DNA of 6,029 bases from JAGVMG01 sp964461105 (GCA_964461105.1 CAYWSY010000105.1:1-6029), one strand, 5' to 3'. Positions 1 to 5,946 are shown, numbered from the stretch's first letter. The notes: generated by a model from the letters alone, not told the origin. Numbers and translations: made by a program.

Positions 1-1
1 G

Positions 2-202
2 GTTAACCCCCAGATTAAGGCTTGTAAGAGTGGTATTTGTATTAAGAGCTGTTGCAAGAGCCCGTGCCCCGTCATCGCTGATCTGGTTACCCTCCAGATC
101 AAGGTTTGTAAGAGTGGTATTTTCCTTAAGAGCCCAGGCAATTGCCTTAATGTCAGTATCCGTTAACTTCCGATGAGACAAATTAAGCTCAGTGATGGAG
201 TT
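2..202 (-). repeat. Tandem 84-bp (28-codon) LRR-coding repeats
   Basis: Three consecutive repeat units are visible on the minus strand at 202-119, 118-35 and 34-2 (partial). The second and third are close at DNA level: a 17-base stretch is identical at 106-122 and 22-38, exactly 84 bases apart. The first unit (TELNLSHRKLTDTDIKAIAW) keeps the leucine spacing but has diverged. The pattern suggests repeat number changes by duplication or recombination within the gene. Confidence 0.8.
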
Positions 203-328
203 TGATCGAAGTTGTTCAACAACATCCCTTACATTTTTGGGAATTTGTGGAGCATCTGCCGGGCTTGAGTGTAATGGTTGAATTCCTACCCATGTGAGGT
301 TCGTTGTTGAATTAACTGATGTTGCCAT
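2..328 (-). CDS. Leucine-rich-repeat protein, N-terminal part (runs off left edge)
   Basis: An open frame begins with ATG at 328 and continues without a stop to the window edge, giving 109 codons. Its start is preceded by a purine-rich AAAGAGA about 7 bases upstream. About 42 residues (MATSVNSTTNLTWVG...) come before leucine-rich repeats of ribonuclease-inhibitor type with a 28-residue period. The second repeat reads TTLTNLDLEGNQISDDGARA and continues LATALNTN; a third starts TTLTSLNLGVN at the edge. No signal peptide or membrane segment is visible. Such repeats form curved protein-binding surfaces. In amoeba-associated chlamydiae, LRR proteins are often considered possible host-interacting effectors, but nothing here shows secretion. 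The gene lies 58 bases downstream of the ABC-F gene on the same strand, so co-transcription is possible. The LRR assignment is strong; the function is unknown because the C-terminal part is missing. Confidence 0.85.
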   Translation of the reverse strand, partial: MATSVNSTTNLTWVGIQPLHSSPADAPQIPKNVRDVVEQLRSNSITELNLSHRKLTDTDIKAIAWALKENTTLTNLDLEGNQISDDGARALATALNTNTTLTSLNLGVN

Positions 329-356
329 GAAAAGTCTCTTTAACGTTCAATTTATC

Positions 357-380
357 TGATATTAAGCTGAGACGATATCA
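357..380. repeat. Short 6-bp inverted repeat between ABC-F and LRR genes
   Basis: TGATAT (357-362) and ATATCA (375-380) form a perfect 6-bp inverted repeat with a 12-base loop, just downstream of the ABC-F stop codon. It is AT-rich and has no following U-run on either strand, so it does not look like an intrinsic terminator. It may be chance or a weak RNA hairpin in the spacer. Confidence 0.3.
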
Positions 381-386
381 TTGTTT

Positions 387-1967
387 CTATTTCTTAGCAG
401 CAAAGTACTCATCGAGATTGCCCTCGGTCATGCGAACTCCCTTCTCTTCAAACGCGATGATTCGATTAGCTGCATGATTGATGAGGTCTCGGTCGTGGCT
501 AGCAATGAGTACCGTTCCTTTAAAGTCTTGTAGTGCCCAGGAGAGCGCAGAGACGGCTTCCAAATCAAGGTGGTTGTTGGGCTCGTCAAGAAGCAGAACA
601 TTGTAGTTGCAGAGCATCAGGCCGCCGATGATCAGGCGCGCTGTCTCTCCTCCGGAAAGAGCAGACAAGGGTTTAAAGGCATCATCCCCGGAAAAGAGCA
701 TTTTGCCAAGTACGCTGCGGATGTCCTGGTCATAGACGTTCTCTCTTCTTTTCTTGAGCCAGTCAAATGCGGTCATACTGCTTTTTTTGTCGACAAGCTC
801 AGCGTGATTCTGTGGAAAATAGCCAATTTGAACTTGGTGGCCAAGCTCGATTCTGCCGGCATCTTGATGGAGTGCGCTTGCAAGGATTTTTAAGAGAGTG
901 GTTTTGCCCTTACCGTTGTTCCCGATGATCCCGATCTTGTCTCCTCGTGCAACTTCAAATGAGAGTTTTTGGAAGACGGGGGCATCTTCATAGGACTTGC
1001 CGATATCGGATACTTTAAAGACAATTTGCCCAGAGGGTTTTTCCGGGGGATAGAAGCGAACATACGGGCGTTGAATGTTTGACTTCTTTAATTCTTGAGG
1101 CTCGAGGCGGTCGATTTCACGTAGACGGGATTGCACTTGGCTAGCTCTTGTCCCAGCGCCAAATCGGGAGACAAATTCACGCAACTGAGAGATTTTCTTT
1201 TCTTTCGATTTATTTTCTAATTCGGTGCGCTCGCGGACGGCTGTTTTGGTGACAAGCATCTCATCATAGTTGCCAGGATAGATGATGATGGTGTTGTAGT
1301 CGATGTCGGCAATGTTGTTCGTGATCGCATTGAGGAAGTGGCGGTCATGGCTGACTACAATTAAACAACCGGAATACTGATGCAGGAATTCTTCAAGCCA
1401 GCCGATCGATTCCATATCCAAGTGGTTGGTTGGCTCATCGAGGATGAGCGCTTCTGGATCGCCAAAGAGCGCTTGACAGAGGAGGACGCGGAATTGACGG
1501 TCGGTAGGGATGGTGTGCATGGGGGCATGATGCAGTTCGGAAGGGATATGCATTCCAAGGAGCAGCACCTCGGCATCTGACTCTGCAGTGTAGCCATTTT
1601 CATCATTGATAATCTCTTCAATTTCTCCAAGGCGGATGCCGATCTCATCGGTCATCTCTTGCTCGTATAGAGAATCCCGTTCAGCAAGAACATCCCAGAG
1701 ACGTTTATTTCCCATGATGACGACATCAATGACACGGAAGTTGCGAAAGTCTTCAATATTTTGACGCAAAAATCCAACCCGTCTAGGAAGGGTAACGCTT
1801 CCAGAAGTGGCCTCTTCTAACCCCATGATGATTTTAAGAAGTGTCGATTTTCCAGCTCCATTTGGACCTGCTAGACCATACCTGCAGCCAGAATTAAAGG
1901 TGATTGTGACATCGTCGAAGAGAACGCGTGGGCCGACTTTTTTAGATATTTTTTTTAATGTAATCAT
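387..1967 (-). CDS. ybiT: ABC-F family ATPase, YbiT type
   Basis: A 526-residue cytoplasmic protein with two ATP-binding cassettes and no membrane segments, close to the 530 residues of E. coli YbiT. Cassette 1 has Walker A GPNGAGKST (34-42), Walker B LILDEP (174-179) and the SHD switch (206-208). Cassette 2 has Walker A GNNGKGKTT (349-357), signature LSGGE (437-441), Walker B VLLLDEP (457-463) and SHD (490-492). The charged linker (about 240-300) contains FVSRFGAGTRASQ, very like the YbiT linker. ABC-F proteins bind the ribosomal E site and act on stalled or initiating ribosomes; the exact role of YbiT is poorly defined. Oddities: cassette 1 has no canonical LSGGQ (TDRQFRVLLCQ instead, as I recall also degenerate in YbiT), and cassette 2 has DEPNNHLD instead of DEPTNHLD. 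The start at 1967 has no clear ribosome-binding site. It is divergent from the xerC-like gene. EttA (YjjK) or Uup are less likely by length and linker. Confidence 0.93.
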   Translation of the reverse strand: MITLKKISKKVGPRVLFDDVTITFNSGCRYGLAGPNGAGKSTLLKIIMGLEEATSGSVTLPRRVGFLRQNIEDFRNFRVIDVVIMGNKRLWDVLAERDSLYEQEMTDEIGIRLGEIEEIINDENGYTAESDAEVLLLGMHIPSELHHAPMHTIPTDRQFRVLLCQALFGDPEALILDEPTNHLDMESIGWLEEFLHQYSGCLIVVSHDRHFLNAITNNIADIDYNTIIIYPGNYDEMLVTKTAVRERTELENKSKEKKISQLREFVSRFGAGTRASQVQSRLREIDRLEPQELKKSNIQRPYVRFYPPEKPSGQIVFKVSDIGKSYEDAPVFQKLSFEVARGDKIGIIGNNGKGKTTLLKILASALHQDAGRIELGHQVQIGYFPQNHAELVDKKSSMTAFDWLKKRRENVYDQDIRSVLGKMLFSGDDAFKPLSALSGGETARLIIGGLMLCNYNVLLLDEPNNHLDLEAVSALSWALQDFKGTVLIASHDRDLINHAANRIIAFEEKGVRMTEGNLDEYFAAKK

Positions 1968-1996
1968 GAAGGTAGCATGGGGTTAAATATTGTGTG

Positions 1997-2025
1997 ATAT
2001 TAACATAACCTTTCCAATGAAACAA
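1997..2025 (-). promoter_or_regulatory. Possible sigma-70-type promoter for the ABC-F gene
   Basis: On the minus strand, TTGTTT (2025-2020) and TAATAT (2002-1997) are separated by 17 bases and lie about 30 bases upstream of the ABC-F start. The match is 3/6 and 4/6 to consensus, so this is only a candidate. It would overlap the first codons of the divergent xerC-like gene, which would couple the two genes. No convincing promoter for the xerC side is visible. Confidence 0.25.
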
Positions 2026-3033
2026 GAAGTGAATTTTACCCTGGCAGCGATCCAATTTTTGCGCCATTTGCAGGTTGTTAAACAAGCATCTGAGCATACG
2101 ATTCGAAATTATTGCCTCGATCTCGAGGCATTTAAATCATTTGTTGAAGAGCATGTTTTGAATTTAAGGGAAGGGGAGCGCTCTTTGCCACTTAAATTCA
2201 AGGATCTCAATGAATTGGGCAGAGATTCGAAACTGTTATTGTCGGATGTTGACAAGCGAGTGGTGCGCAGTTATTTAGCCGACCTTTCGGCTAAATCTGC
2301 TGCAAAACGCACCATTGTGCGCCGATTAAGCGCGCTGCGCTCTTTATTTAATTATCTTGTAAAAGAGAGGGTCTTGTCTCTCAATCCTTTTGATGAGATC
2401 CAATCGTTTAAATTAGATAAGACCATTCCTCCTGCGTTGAACTATGAGCAGGTGGAGAGGTTATTTGCTCAGCCTGACACGTCAACGTATTTGGGCTTTC
2501 GGGATCGGTGCATGATGGAGCTGTTTTATAGCTCAGGGCTGCGAGTATCTGAGCTCATCTCTTTAAATCGAGCGGATGTGGATGAGAAACAGGGGCGCTT
2601 GCGGGTGCAGGGAAAGGGAAGGAAGCAGCGGGTGATTCCGATGACAAAAACGGCTGCAAAATGGATTATTGACTATTTGAATCATGTTGATCGGCACGTG
2701 GATGGGCCTTTGCACCGAGCACAGATAGACCAAGAGGCAGTTTTTTTAAATAAATGGGGAAAGCGACTGACGGTGCGCTCCGTAGATCGAAAGTTCGAGC
2801 AGTATTTGCTCTCAAGTGGCCTCTGTGGAAAAATCACTCCTCATACCATCCGACATACGATTGCGACCCATTGGTTGGAAAAGGGGATGGATTTAAAGAC
2901 GATTCAGGTGATGTTGGGGCATAGTTCGCTTGCGACGACAACGATTTACACTCAAGTCTCTAGTAAATTGAAACGGGAAGTGTATGATCGGGCACATCCA
3001 CGCGCGCGGATAGAAAAATCGGGAAAGCGTTAA
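2017..3033 (+). CDS. xerC: Tyrosine recombinase, XerC-like
   Basis: A tyrosine site-specific recombinase of the Xer group. XerC and XerD together resolve chromosome dimers at dif sites. I chose ATG 2017 (338 residues, MKQEVNFTLAA) because the following region matches where Xer N-terminal SAM-like domains begin; a TTG at 1990 would add nine residues of little similarity. Neither start has a strong ribosome-binding site. Residues (from 2017) of the active site are all present: Arg176 in SSGLRVSEL, Lys200 in QGKGRKQR, His276 and Arg279 in HTIRHTIATH, His302 in MLGHSS and the nucleophile Tyr311 in TTIYTQ. The N-terminal core-binding domain covers about 1-135, with a long charged loop around 45-80 before VVRSYLADLS. 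The 3' end overlaps rnpB on the other strand. XerC versus XerD is decided mainly by the divergent ABC-F neighbour, recalled from CT347/CT348, so the symbol is less certain than the family. Confidence 0.92.
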   Translation: MKQEVNFTLAAIQFLRHLQVVKQASEHTIRNYCLDLEAFKSFVEEHVLNLREGERSLPLKFKDLNELGRDSKLLLSDVDKRVVRSYLADLSAKSAAKRTIVRRLSALRSLFNYLVKERVLSLNPFDEIQSFKLDKTIPPALNYEQVERLFAQPDTSTYLGFRDRCMMELFYSSGLRVSELISLNRADVDEKQGRLRVQGKGRKQRVIPMTKTAAKWIIDYLNHVDRHVDGPLHRAQIDQEAVFLNKWGKRLTVRSVDRKFEQYLLSSGLCGKITPHTIRHTIATHWLEKGMDLKTIQVMLGHSSLATTTIYTQVSSKLKREVYDRAHPRARIEKSGKR

Positions 3034-3394
3034 GCCGGATTCTGTCGAGAGCAATCATTCCTCTAGGAGCCTTGTCGCCAAGGCTCTCAAGCGACACATG
3101 GAGGCCCCGCGGAGATGCGGATTACGGCCTCGCTTGGTCTTGCTTCAGATAGGGTTTATAGCTCCTTGCATCTCTGTCAAGTGAGGCTGATTCCTGAAAT
3201 CAGCATTTTCAGCCTGTCTCACATCTTCTCTCATCCAAAAATGGAAAAGGGAAGTGATGAGCGGAATGTTTTCTGTTACACTTTCCGTAGCCTTGCGGCC
3301 CCCAGTCTTTCACTGGTATCTTCTCCTGCGAAGTCCAGACTTTCCTCCTCTTTTGCTCTTGGCGAGCAAAAGCGGCGATTGCTTGCTTTCCCGA
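3019..3394 (-). ncRNA. rnpB: RNase P RNA, bacterial type A
   Basis: The catalytic RNA of ribonuclease P, which removes 5' leaders from pre-tRNAs. Read on the minus strand it has the conserved regions: GAGGAAAGTCTGGACTTCG near the 5' end, GGAAAGTGTAACAGAAAAC, TGCAAGGAGCTATAAACCC, and GACAGAATCCGGCTTA near the 3' end. Helices I could pair by hand: P1 (3394-3385 with 3028-3019, 10 bp), P2 (3382-3377 with 3056-3051), hairpin P3 (3372-3364 with 3358-3350, 9 bp), P4 (CUGGA/UCCGG), P15 (GAGGCC/GGCCUC, within 3131-3101), and hairpin P18 (3086-3079 with 3074-3067) capped by a GCGA tetraloop. The ends are set from P1 and are approximate. P15 has no GGU motif. The gene follows the CdsZ-like stop by 9 bases and ends inside xerC on the opposite strand. 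A short U-run (3018-3014) follows P1 directly. Confidence 0.95.
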
Positions 3395-3403
3395 AACGTG
3401 TGG

Positions 3404-4171
3404 TTACGCTGTGACCGTTCTGCGGCGACGGCGTTTGGTTGCAATAGTAGACCCTTCCAGAGCCTCGCTCTCTTGCCAGTAGTGAAGGCGCGAGCAGTGT
3501 TCACAGAACACGAGATTCTCTCCCTTGCGGACGAGGTTCTCATGTTGTGCAGTCAACACGATGTGGCAGCCGTTGCAGGTGCGGTTTTCGATTGGAACGA
3601 CGACTCGGTCTTTTTTATTGCGTAAAAGTCTTTCGTAGATTTGTAGCGTTTCGCGATCTGCTTTGGTAGCGAGTGTGTCGCGTTGAGATTTGAGCCCGGA
3701 GCCTTCTTCGTTGATGAGCTTGATGCTCGACTCGATTTCTTTTTCAAGGGCTAAGCTGCTGGCTTCTGAAGTTTTCAAGCTTTCTTTAATGCGATCTAAG
3801 AGCTCTTCCTCGGCAACTTTCTTGTCCACTAAGTCGGAGACTTTTTGTTCAAGGGCAATCCGCTCGCGCTCTGCGCTTGTCATCTCTTGCGTGAGCGCAT
3901 TGAATTCATCTGCTTTTTTAATATTGGACTGCTGAGTTTCTAAGCGCTTGGTTTTTGTTGCAACATCCTGAATTTTTTGCTCAAAGGCGGTGATCGATTT
4001 TCCAAGATCTGCAATCTCTTGTTCTTTTTCAGTGAGTTGAAGATGGAGTTCTTTGCGTAATTCCTCAATTTGACGGATCTCTTTTTGTCTTTCTTTCTTG
4101 ACCCGCATGAGACGGATCATTTTCATATCCAGTTCTTGAATGTCTAAAATGTCCTTGAGGGCTTCTTGCAT
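3404..4171 (-). CDS. cdsZ: Coiled-coil zinc-ribbon protein, CT398/CdsZ-like
   Basis: A 255-residue protein. Residues about 1-185 are heptad-rich, highly charged alpha-helix (for example KTKRLETQQSNIKKADEFNA) expected to form a long coiled-coil hairpin. A C-terminal zinc ribbon follows, with Cys199 and Cys202 (CNGC) and Cys223 and Cys226 (CEHC), then a basic tail KRRRRR (246-251). This is the zf-RING_7/DUF164 architecture. From memory, the C. trachomatis homologue CT398 (CdsZ) was reported to bind sigma-54 (RpoN) and parts of the type III secretion export apparatus; transferring that role here is inference. No signal peptide is present, so it should be cytoplasmic. The start at 4171 has only a weak ribosome-binding site (GTGAG), and a TATAAT lies just upstream; in-frame Met codons at 16, 18 and 22 are alternatives but would clip the first helix. 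rnpB follows on the same strand after 9 bases. Confidence 0.88.
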   Translation of the reverse strand: MQEALKDILDIQELDMKMIRLMRVKKERQKEIRQIEELRKELHLQLTEKEQEIADLGKSITAFEQKIQDVATKTKRLETQQSNIKKADEFNALTQEMTSAERERIALEQKVSDLVDKKVAEEELLDRIKESLKTSEASSLALEKEIESSIKLINEEGSGLKSQRDTLATKADRETLQIYERLLRNKKDRVVVPIENRTCNGCHIVLTAQHENLVRKGENLVFCEHCSRLHYWQESEALEGSTIATKRRRRRTVTA

Positions 4172-4182
4172 TGTAAACTCAC

Positions 4183-4188
4183 ATTATA
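4183..4188 (-). promoter_or_regulatory. TATAAT -10 box next to the CdsZ-like start
   Basis: A perfect TATAAT lies on the minus strand with 11 bases between it and the ATG at 4171. Transcription starting 6-7 bases downstream would leave a leader of about five bases, which fits the lack of a good Shine-Dalgarno sequence. No recognisable -35 hexamer is present at 16-18 bases (the positions read CATAGA, CCATAG or TCCATA and fall in the inverted repeat at 4206-4237). The box may therefore be activator-dependent or a coincidence. Confidence 0.35.
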
Positions 4189-4205
4189 AAAGGTGGAAAA
4201 GGGGT

Positions 4206-4237
4206 CTATGGACCGCGAAGATGAGACGTGTCCATAG
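4206..4237. repeat. 8-bp inverted repeat upstream of the CdsZ-like gene
   Basis: CTATGGAC (4206-4213) and GTCCATAG (4230-4237) are perfect inverted repeats separated by 16 bases. They lie just where a -35 element for the TATAAT at 4183-4188 would be. They could be the two half-sites of an operator, or a hairpin in a longer leader transcript. No U-run follows on either strand, so a terminator is unlikely. Confidence 0.5.
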
Positions 4238-4331
4238 GTATTCTTCAGGCAACAGAGTAGTCTCATGAGGCAATATAGCTCAAGTAAAATATCTTTTTTT
4301 TAGGTTGAGGTGCTTTTGTGTAAGTAAAAAC

Positions 4332-4361
4332 TTGACTTTGCGCGATTAAAAGGATGATGAT
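4332..4361 (+). promoter_or_regulatory. Possible promoter for the small basic-tailed gene
   Basis: TTGACT (4332-4337) is 5/6 to the -35 consensus. Downstream is a GATGATGATAAG tract; the GATGAT at an 18-base spacing is 4/6 to the -10 consensus. A T8 tract at 4294-4301 lies about 30 bases further upstream. The position, some 30 bases before the ATG at 4391, is sensible. The -10 is ambiguous because the tract repeats. Confidence 0.4.
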
Positions 4362-4379
4362 AAGTCAAAAAAAGGGTTT

Positions 4380-4388
4380 AGGGGGAGA
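4380..4388 (+). promoter_or_regulatory. Strong ribosome-binding site for the gene at 4391
   Basis: AGGGGGAGA sits three bases before the usual spacing optimum to ATG 4391. It is the clearest Shine-Dalgarno sequence in the window and fixes the start of this small gene. Confidence 0.65.
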
Positions 4389-4390
4389 TC

Positions 4391-4774
4391 ATGGCAAAAG
4401 GGACCAATCAGAAGAAGCTTGCGTTAGTTAAGGGGAAAGCGGAGCGAGCCGCACCTCAAATGGCTAGAGCTCCTGTGGTAAGAAAAACTAAATCGCTTTT
4501 AGTGCCTGTGCGGGTCATCATTAAATATGATGTGGGCTTTACGAATTTTTTATCCATTCGCGGGCAAGGGGCGGGGTTGAGTTGGAATAAAGGGGTCCCG
4601 CTTTGCAACATAGGTCCTGATGAGTGGGTATGGGAGTCGGCTCAACTCTCCGAGGAGTGTGAGTTTAAAGTGCTCATCAATGATGTGGTGTATGAAGTGG
4701 GTGAGAATCACCGGATCTATCGGGGTGGAATCGTGCAGTATACTCCTCAGTTTCCGGGTATTGGCCAGGTCTAA
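4391..4774 (+). CDS. Small protein with basic tail and possible CBM20/48-like domain
   Basis: A 127-residue protein. Residues 1-36 are Lys/Arg/Ala-rich, low in complexity and probably unstructured (MAKGTNQKKLALVKGKAERA). Residues 37-121 look like one beta-rich domain, with YDVGFTNFLSIRGQGAGLSW (46-65), GPDEWVWES (75-83), CEFKVLINDVVYEVGENH (90-107) and YTPQF (117-121). The alternation, the GAGLSW and WVWE aromatics, and the EFKVLIND...GENH ending resemble starch-binding (CBM20/CBM48-like) immunoglobulin-fold domains, and I recall similar small hypothetical proteins in chlamydiae, but the match is by eye. If correct, it might bind glycogen or another glucan, or act as a protein-binding Ig-like module. 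There is no signal peptide. The single-gene unit has its own promoter candidate and a strong ribosome-binding site, and converges with rhuM, the stops being 28 bases apart. The gene is solid; the function is not. Confidence 0.8.
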   Translation: MAKGTNQKKLALVKGKAERAAPQMARAPVVRKTKSLLVPVRVIIKYDVGFTNFLSIRGQGAGLSWNKGVPLCNIGPDEWVWESAQLSEECEFKVLINDVVYEVGENHRIYRGGIVQYTPQFPGIGQV

Positions 4775-4802
4775 TCTCCTGAATATAGGCATTTGTCACT
4801 AT

Positions 4803-5846
4803 CTATTTGTGCTCCAAAGATTCTCTGTTGATCATTACTCTACCAAGAGCTTCCCTTAGCTCTTCCTCTGAATGAATGAGTTCTTCTTTGATCCTCAGTT
4901 GCTCAAACTTTGCATATTCAGATAAAGCATGCTCTTTTGCCAGTTCAGCAGAAATTTTGCCTGCATGTGTGAGGATTTGGTCATCGTTAAGTTGAAGAAA
5001 AGCATCAAGCTTGAGCTTCCAATCGGCCATGTACAAGACTTTTCTTTGCCGTGCTTGTCGTTCAGCAAAGTCAAGGTACTGGCTCACGAGCTGTTCCAAA
5101 TCTTTGAGTTCTTCGTGGTTTAGATAATTTTTAGCGATATCAACATCTCGCTTAGTCAATTTTTTCCCTCGACTAGACCCATGCCAATTCGTTAGCCCCA
5201 TGTGCGGATCGAAGGCATTCGCTCGGTTATGGATGATTTCACTTGCTGTATGTCCTGTAACTGCAAAAAGAAGTTTGTTTTGTATTATCTTGAAAAATTC
5301 TTGAGTCATCGGGTGTTGTGGATCATAATCAGCGCTGAGGGTGTAAATATCTTTAATTTTTTGGTAAAATCGCTTTTCAGACATCCGAATTGTACGGATG
5401 CGATCTAACAGTTCGTCAAAGTAGTCCATTCCGTCTGGTTTACTCAAACGTTCATCATCTAAGGTGAACCCCTTGACTATATACTCCTGCAGCCTTTCTG
5501 TCGCCCATTGGCGGAATTGAATTCCTCTATGCGAACGAACGCGATATCCAACAGCTAAGATGACTCTAAGATCGTAAAAATCCACCTCGCGAAAGACTTG
5601 GCGGGTACCTTCTATTTGAACTATTCGATACTTTCGAATAGTTGCCTCAGGTCGTAGCTCATTTTCTCTGTAAATCTCTTTGATGTGATAGTTTATGGTG
5701 TTTACTCCGACGTCAAAGAGCTCCGCCAATAACTTTTGATTTAACCAGACAGAGCCATCTTGTAGGCGAACCTCAATACGCCCTTTGCCATCCTCAGTTT
5801 TGTAGAGAAGAATCTGACTTTGATGGATGAAATTTTCGTCGGACAT
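4803..5846 (-). CDS. rhuM: RhuM-family protein
   Basis: A 347-residue protein of the RhuM family (named after a gene of Salmonella pathogenicity island 3). Residues about 22-64 look like a DNA-binding module (GRIEVRLQDGSVWLNQKLLA, then a helix-turn-helix LAELFDVGVNTINYHIKEI). The family core is well preserved: YDLRVILAVGYRVRSHRG with FRQWA (91-115) and HTASEIIHNRANAFDPHMGL followed by TNWHG (199-223). The C-terminal third is charged and helical, ending in a likely coiled coil (about 300-345). Length is usual for the family. The molecular function is unestablished; members occur on genomic islands and mobile elements across bacteria, and the virulence label is historical. The start at 5846 follows GGGAAC with weak complementarity to 16S rRNA. 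Two palindromes lie 100-140 bases upstream. No partner gene of a toxin-antitoxin or restriction system is visible within the window. Confidence 0.9.
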   Translation of the reverse strand: MSDENFIHQSQILLYKTEDGKGRIEVRLQDGSVWLNQKLLAELFDVGVNTINYHIKEIYRENELRPEATIRKYRIVQIEGTRQVFREVDFYDLRVILAVGYRVRSHRGIQFRQWATERLQEYIVKGFTLDDERLSKPDGMDYFDELLDRIRTIRMSEKRFYQKIKDIYTLSADYDPQHPMTQEFFKIIQNKLLFAVTGHTASEIIHNRANAFDPHMGLTNWHGSSRGKKLTKRDVDIAKNYLNHEELKDLEQLVSQYLDFAERQARQRKVLYMADWKLKLDAFLQLNDDQILTHAGKISAELAKEHALSEYAKFEQLRIKEELIHSEEELREALGRVMINRESLEHK

Positions 5847-5861
5847 AGCGGTTCCCGGAGT

Positions 5862-5890
5862 AAATTTTTACCTAGAAATCTAAATTTTAT
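5862..5890. repeat. AT-rich direct repeat upstream of rhuM
   Basis: The eight-base string AAATTTTA/AAATTTTT recurs at 5862-5869 and 5882-5889, about two helical turns apart, directly before the rhuM start. The tract is AT-rich and may belong to the rhuM promoter region, but no clear -35/-10 pair can be assigned. The repeats are short enough to be chance. Confidence 0.25.
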
Positions 5891-5946
5891 AGGGACAGGA
5901 TGATTTTGGGGTATCTTTCTTTTTTGTGCATTTTGGTGCCCTAAAT

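Noticed and set aside
570..1648. Open frames at 570-893 (+), 1361-1648 (-) and 1380-1580 (+)
   Set aside because: All lie inside the ABC-F coding region in other frames, and the ABC-F frame carries all expected motifs.
3014..3028. Conventional terminator hairpin after rnpB
   Set aside because: A five-U run follows the P1 strand, but the only pairing available is the long-range P1 helix, not a local hairpin. It is noted in the rnpB entry only.
3310..3543. A minus-strand open frame of 77 codons
   Set aside because: It overlaps the zinc-ribbon gene in another frame and runs into rnpB; composition is arginine/serine-rich shadow translation.
3115..3625. Two plus-strand open frames (3115-3414 and 3254-3625)
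   Set aside because: They lie antisense to the structured rnpB RNA and to the zinc-ribbon coding end. They show no recognisable protein motif and no ribosome-binding site.
4206..4237. Tiny plus-strand peptide MDREDETCP starting in the inverted repeat
   Set aside because: Only nine codons with no ribosome-binding site; a chance ATG.
4262..4301. Possible intrinsic terminator (CTCATGAG palindrome followed by T8)
   Set aside because: The palindrome is separated from the T-run by about 24 bases with no stem next to it, and there is no plus-strand gene upstream to terminate.
4550..4859. Open frames at 4550-4792 (-) and 4620-4859 (+)
   Set aside because: Both are shadows of the 4391-4774 gene, which has the strong ribosome-binding site and a coherent domain.
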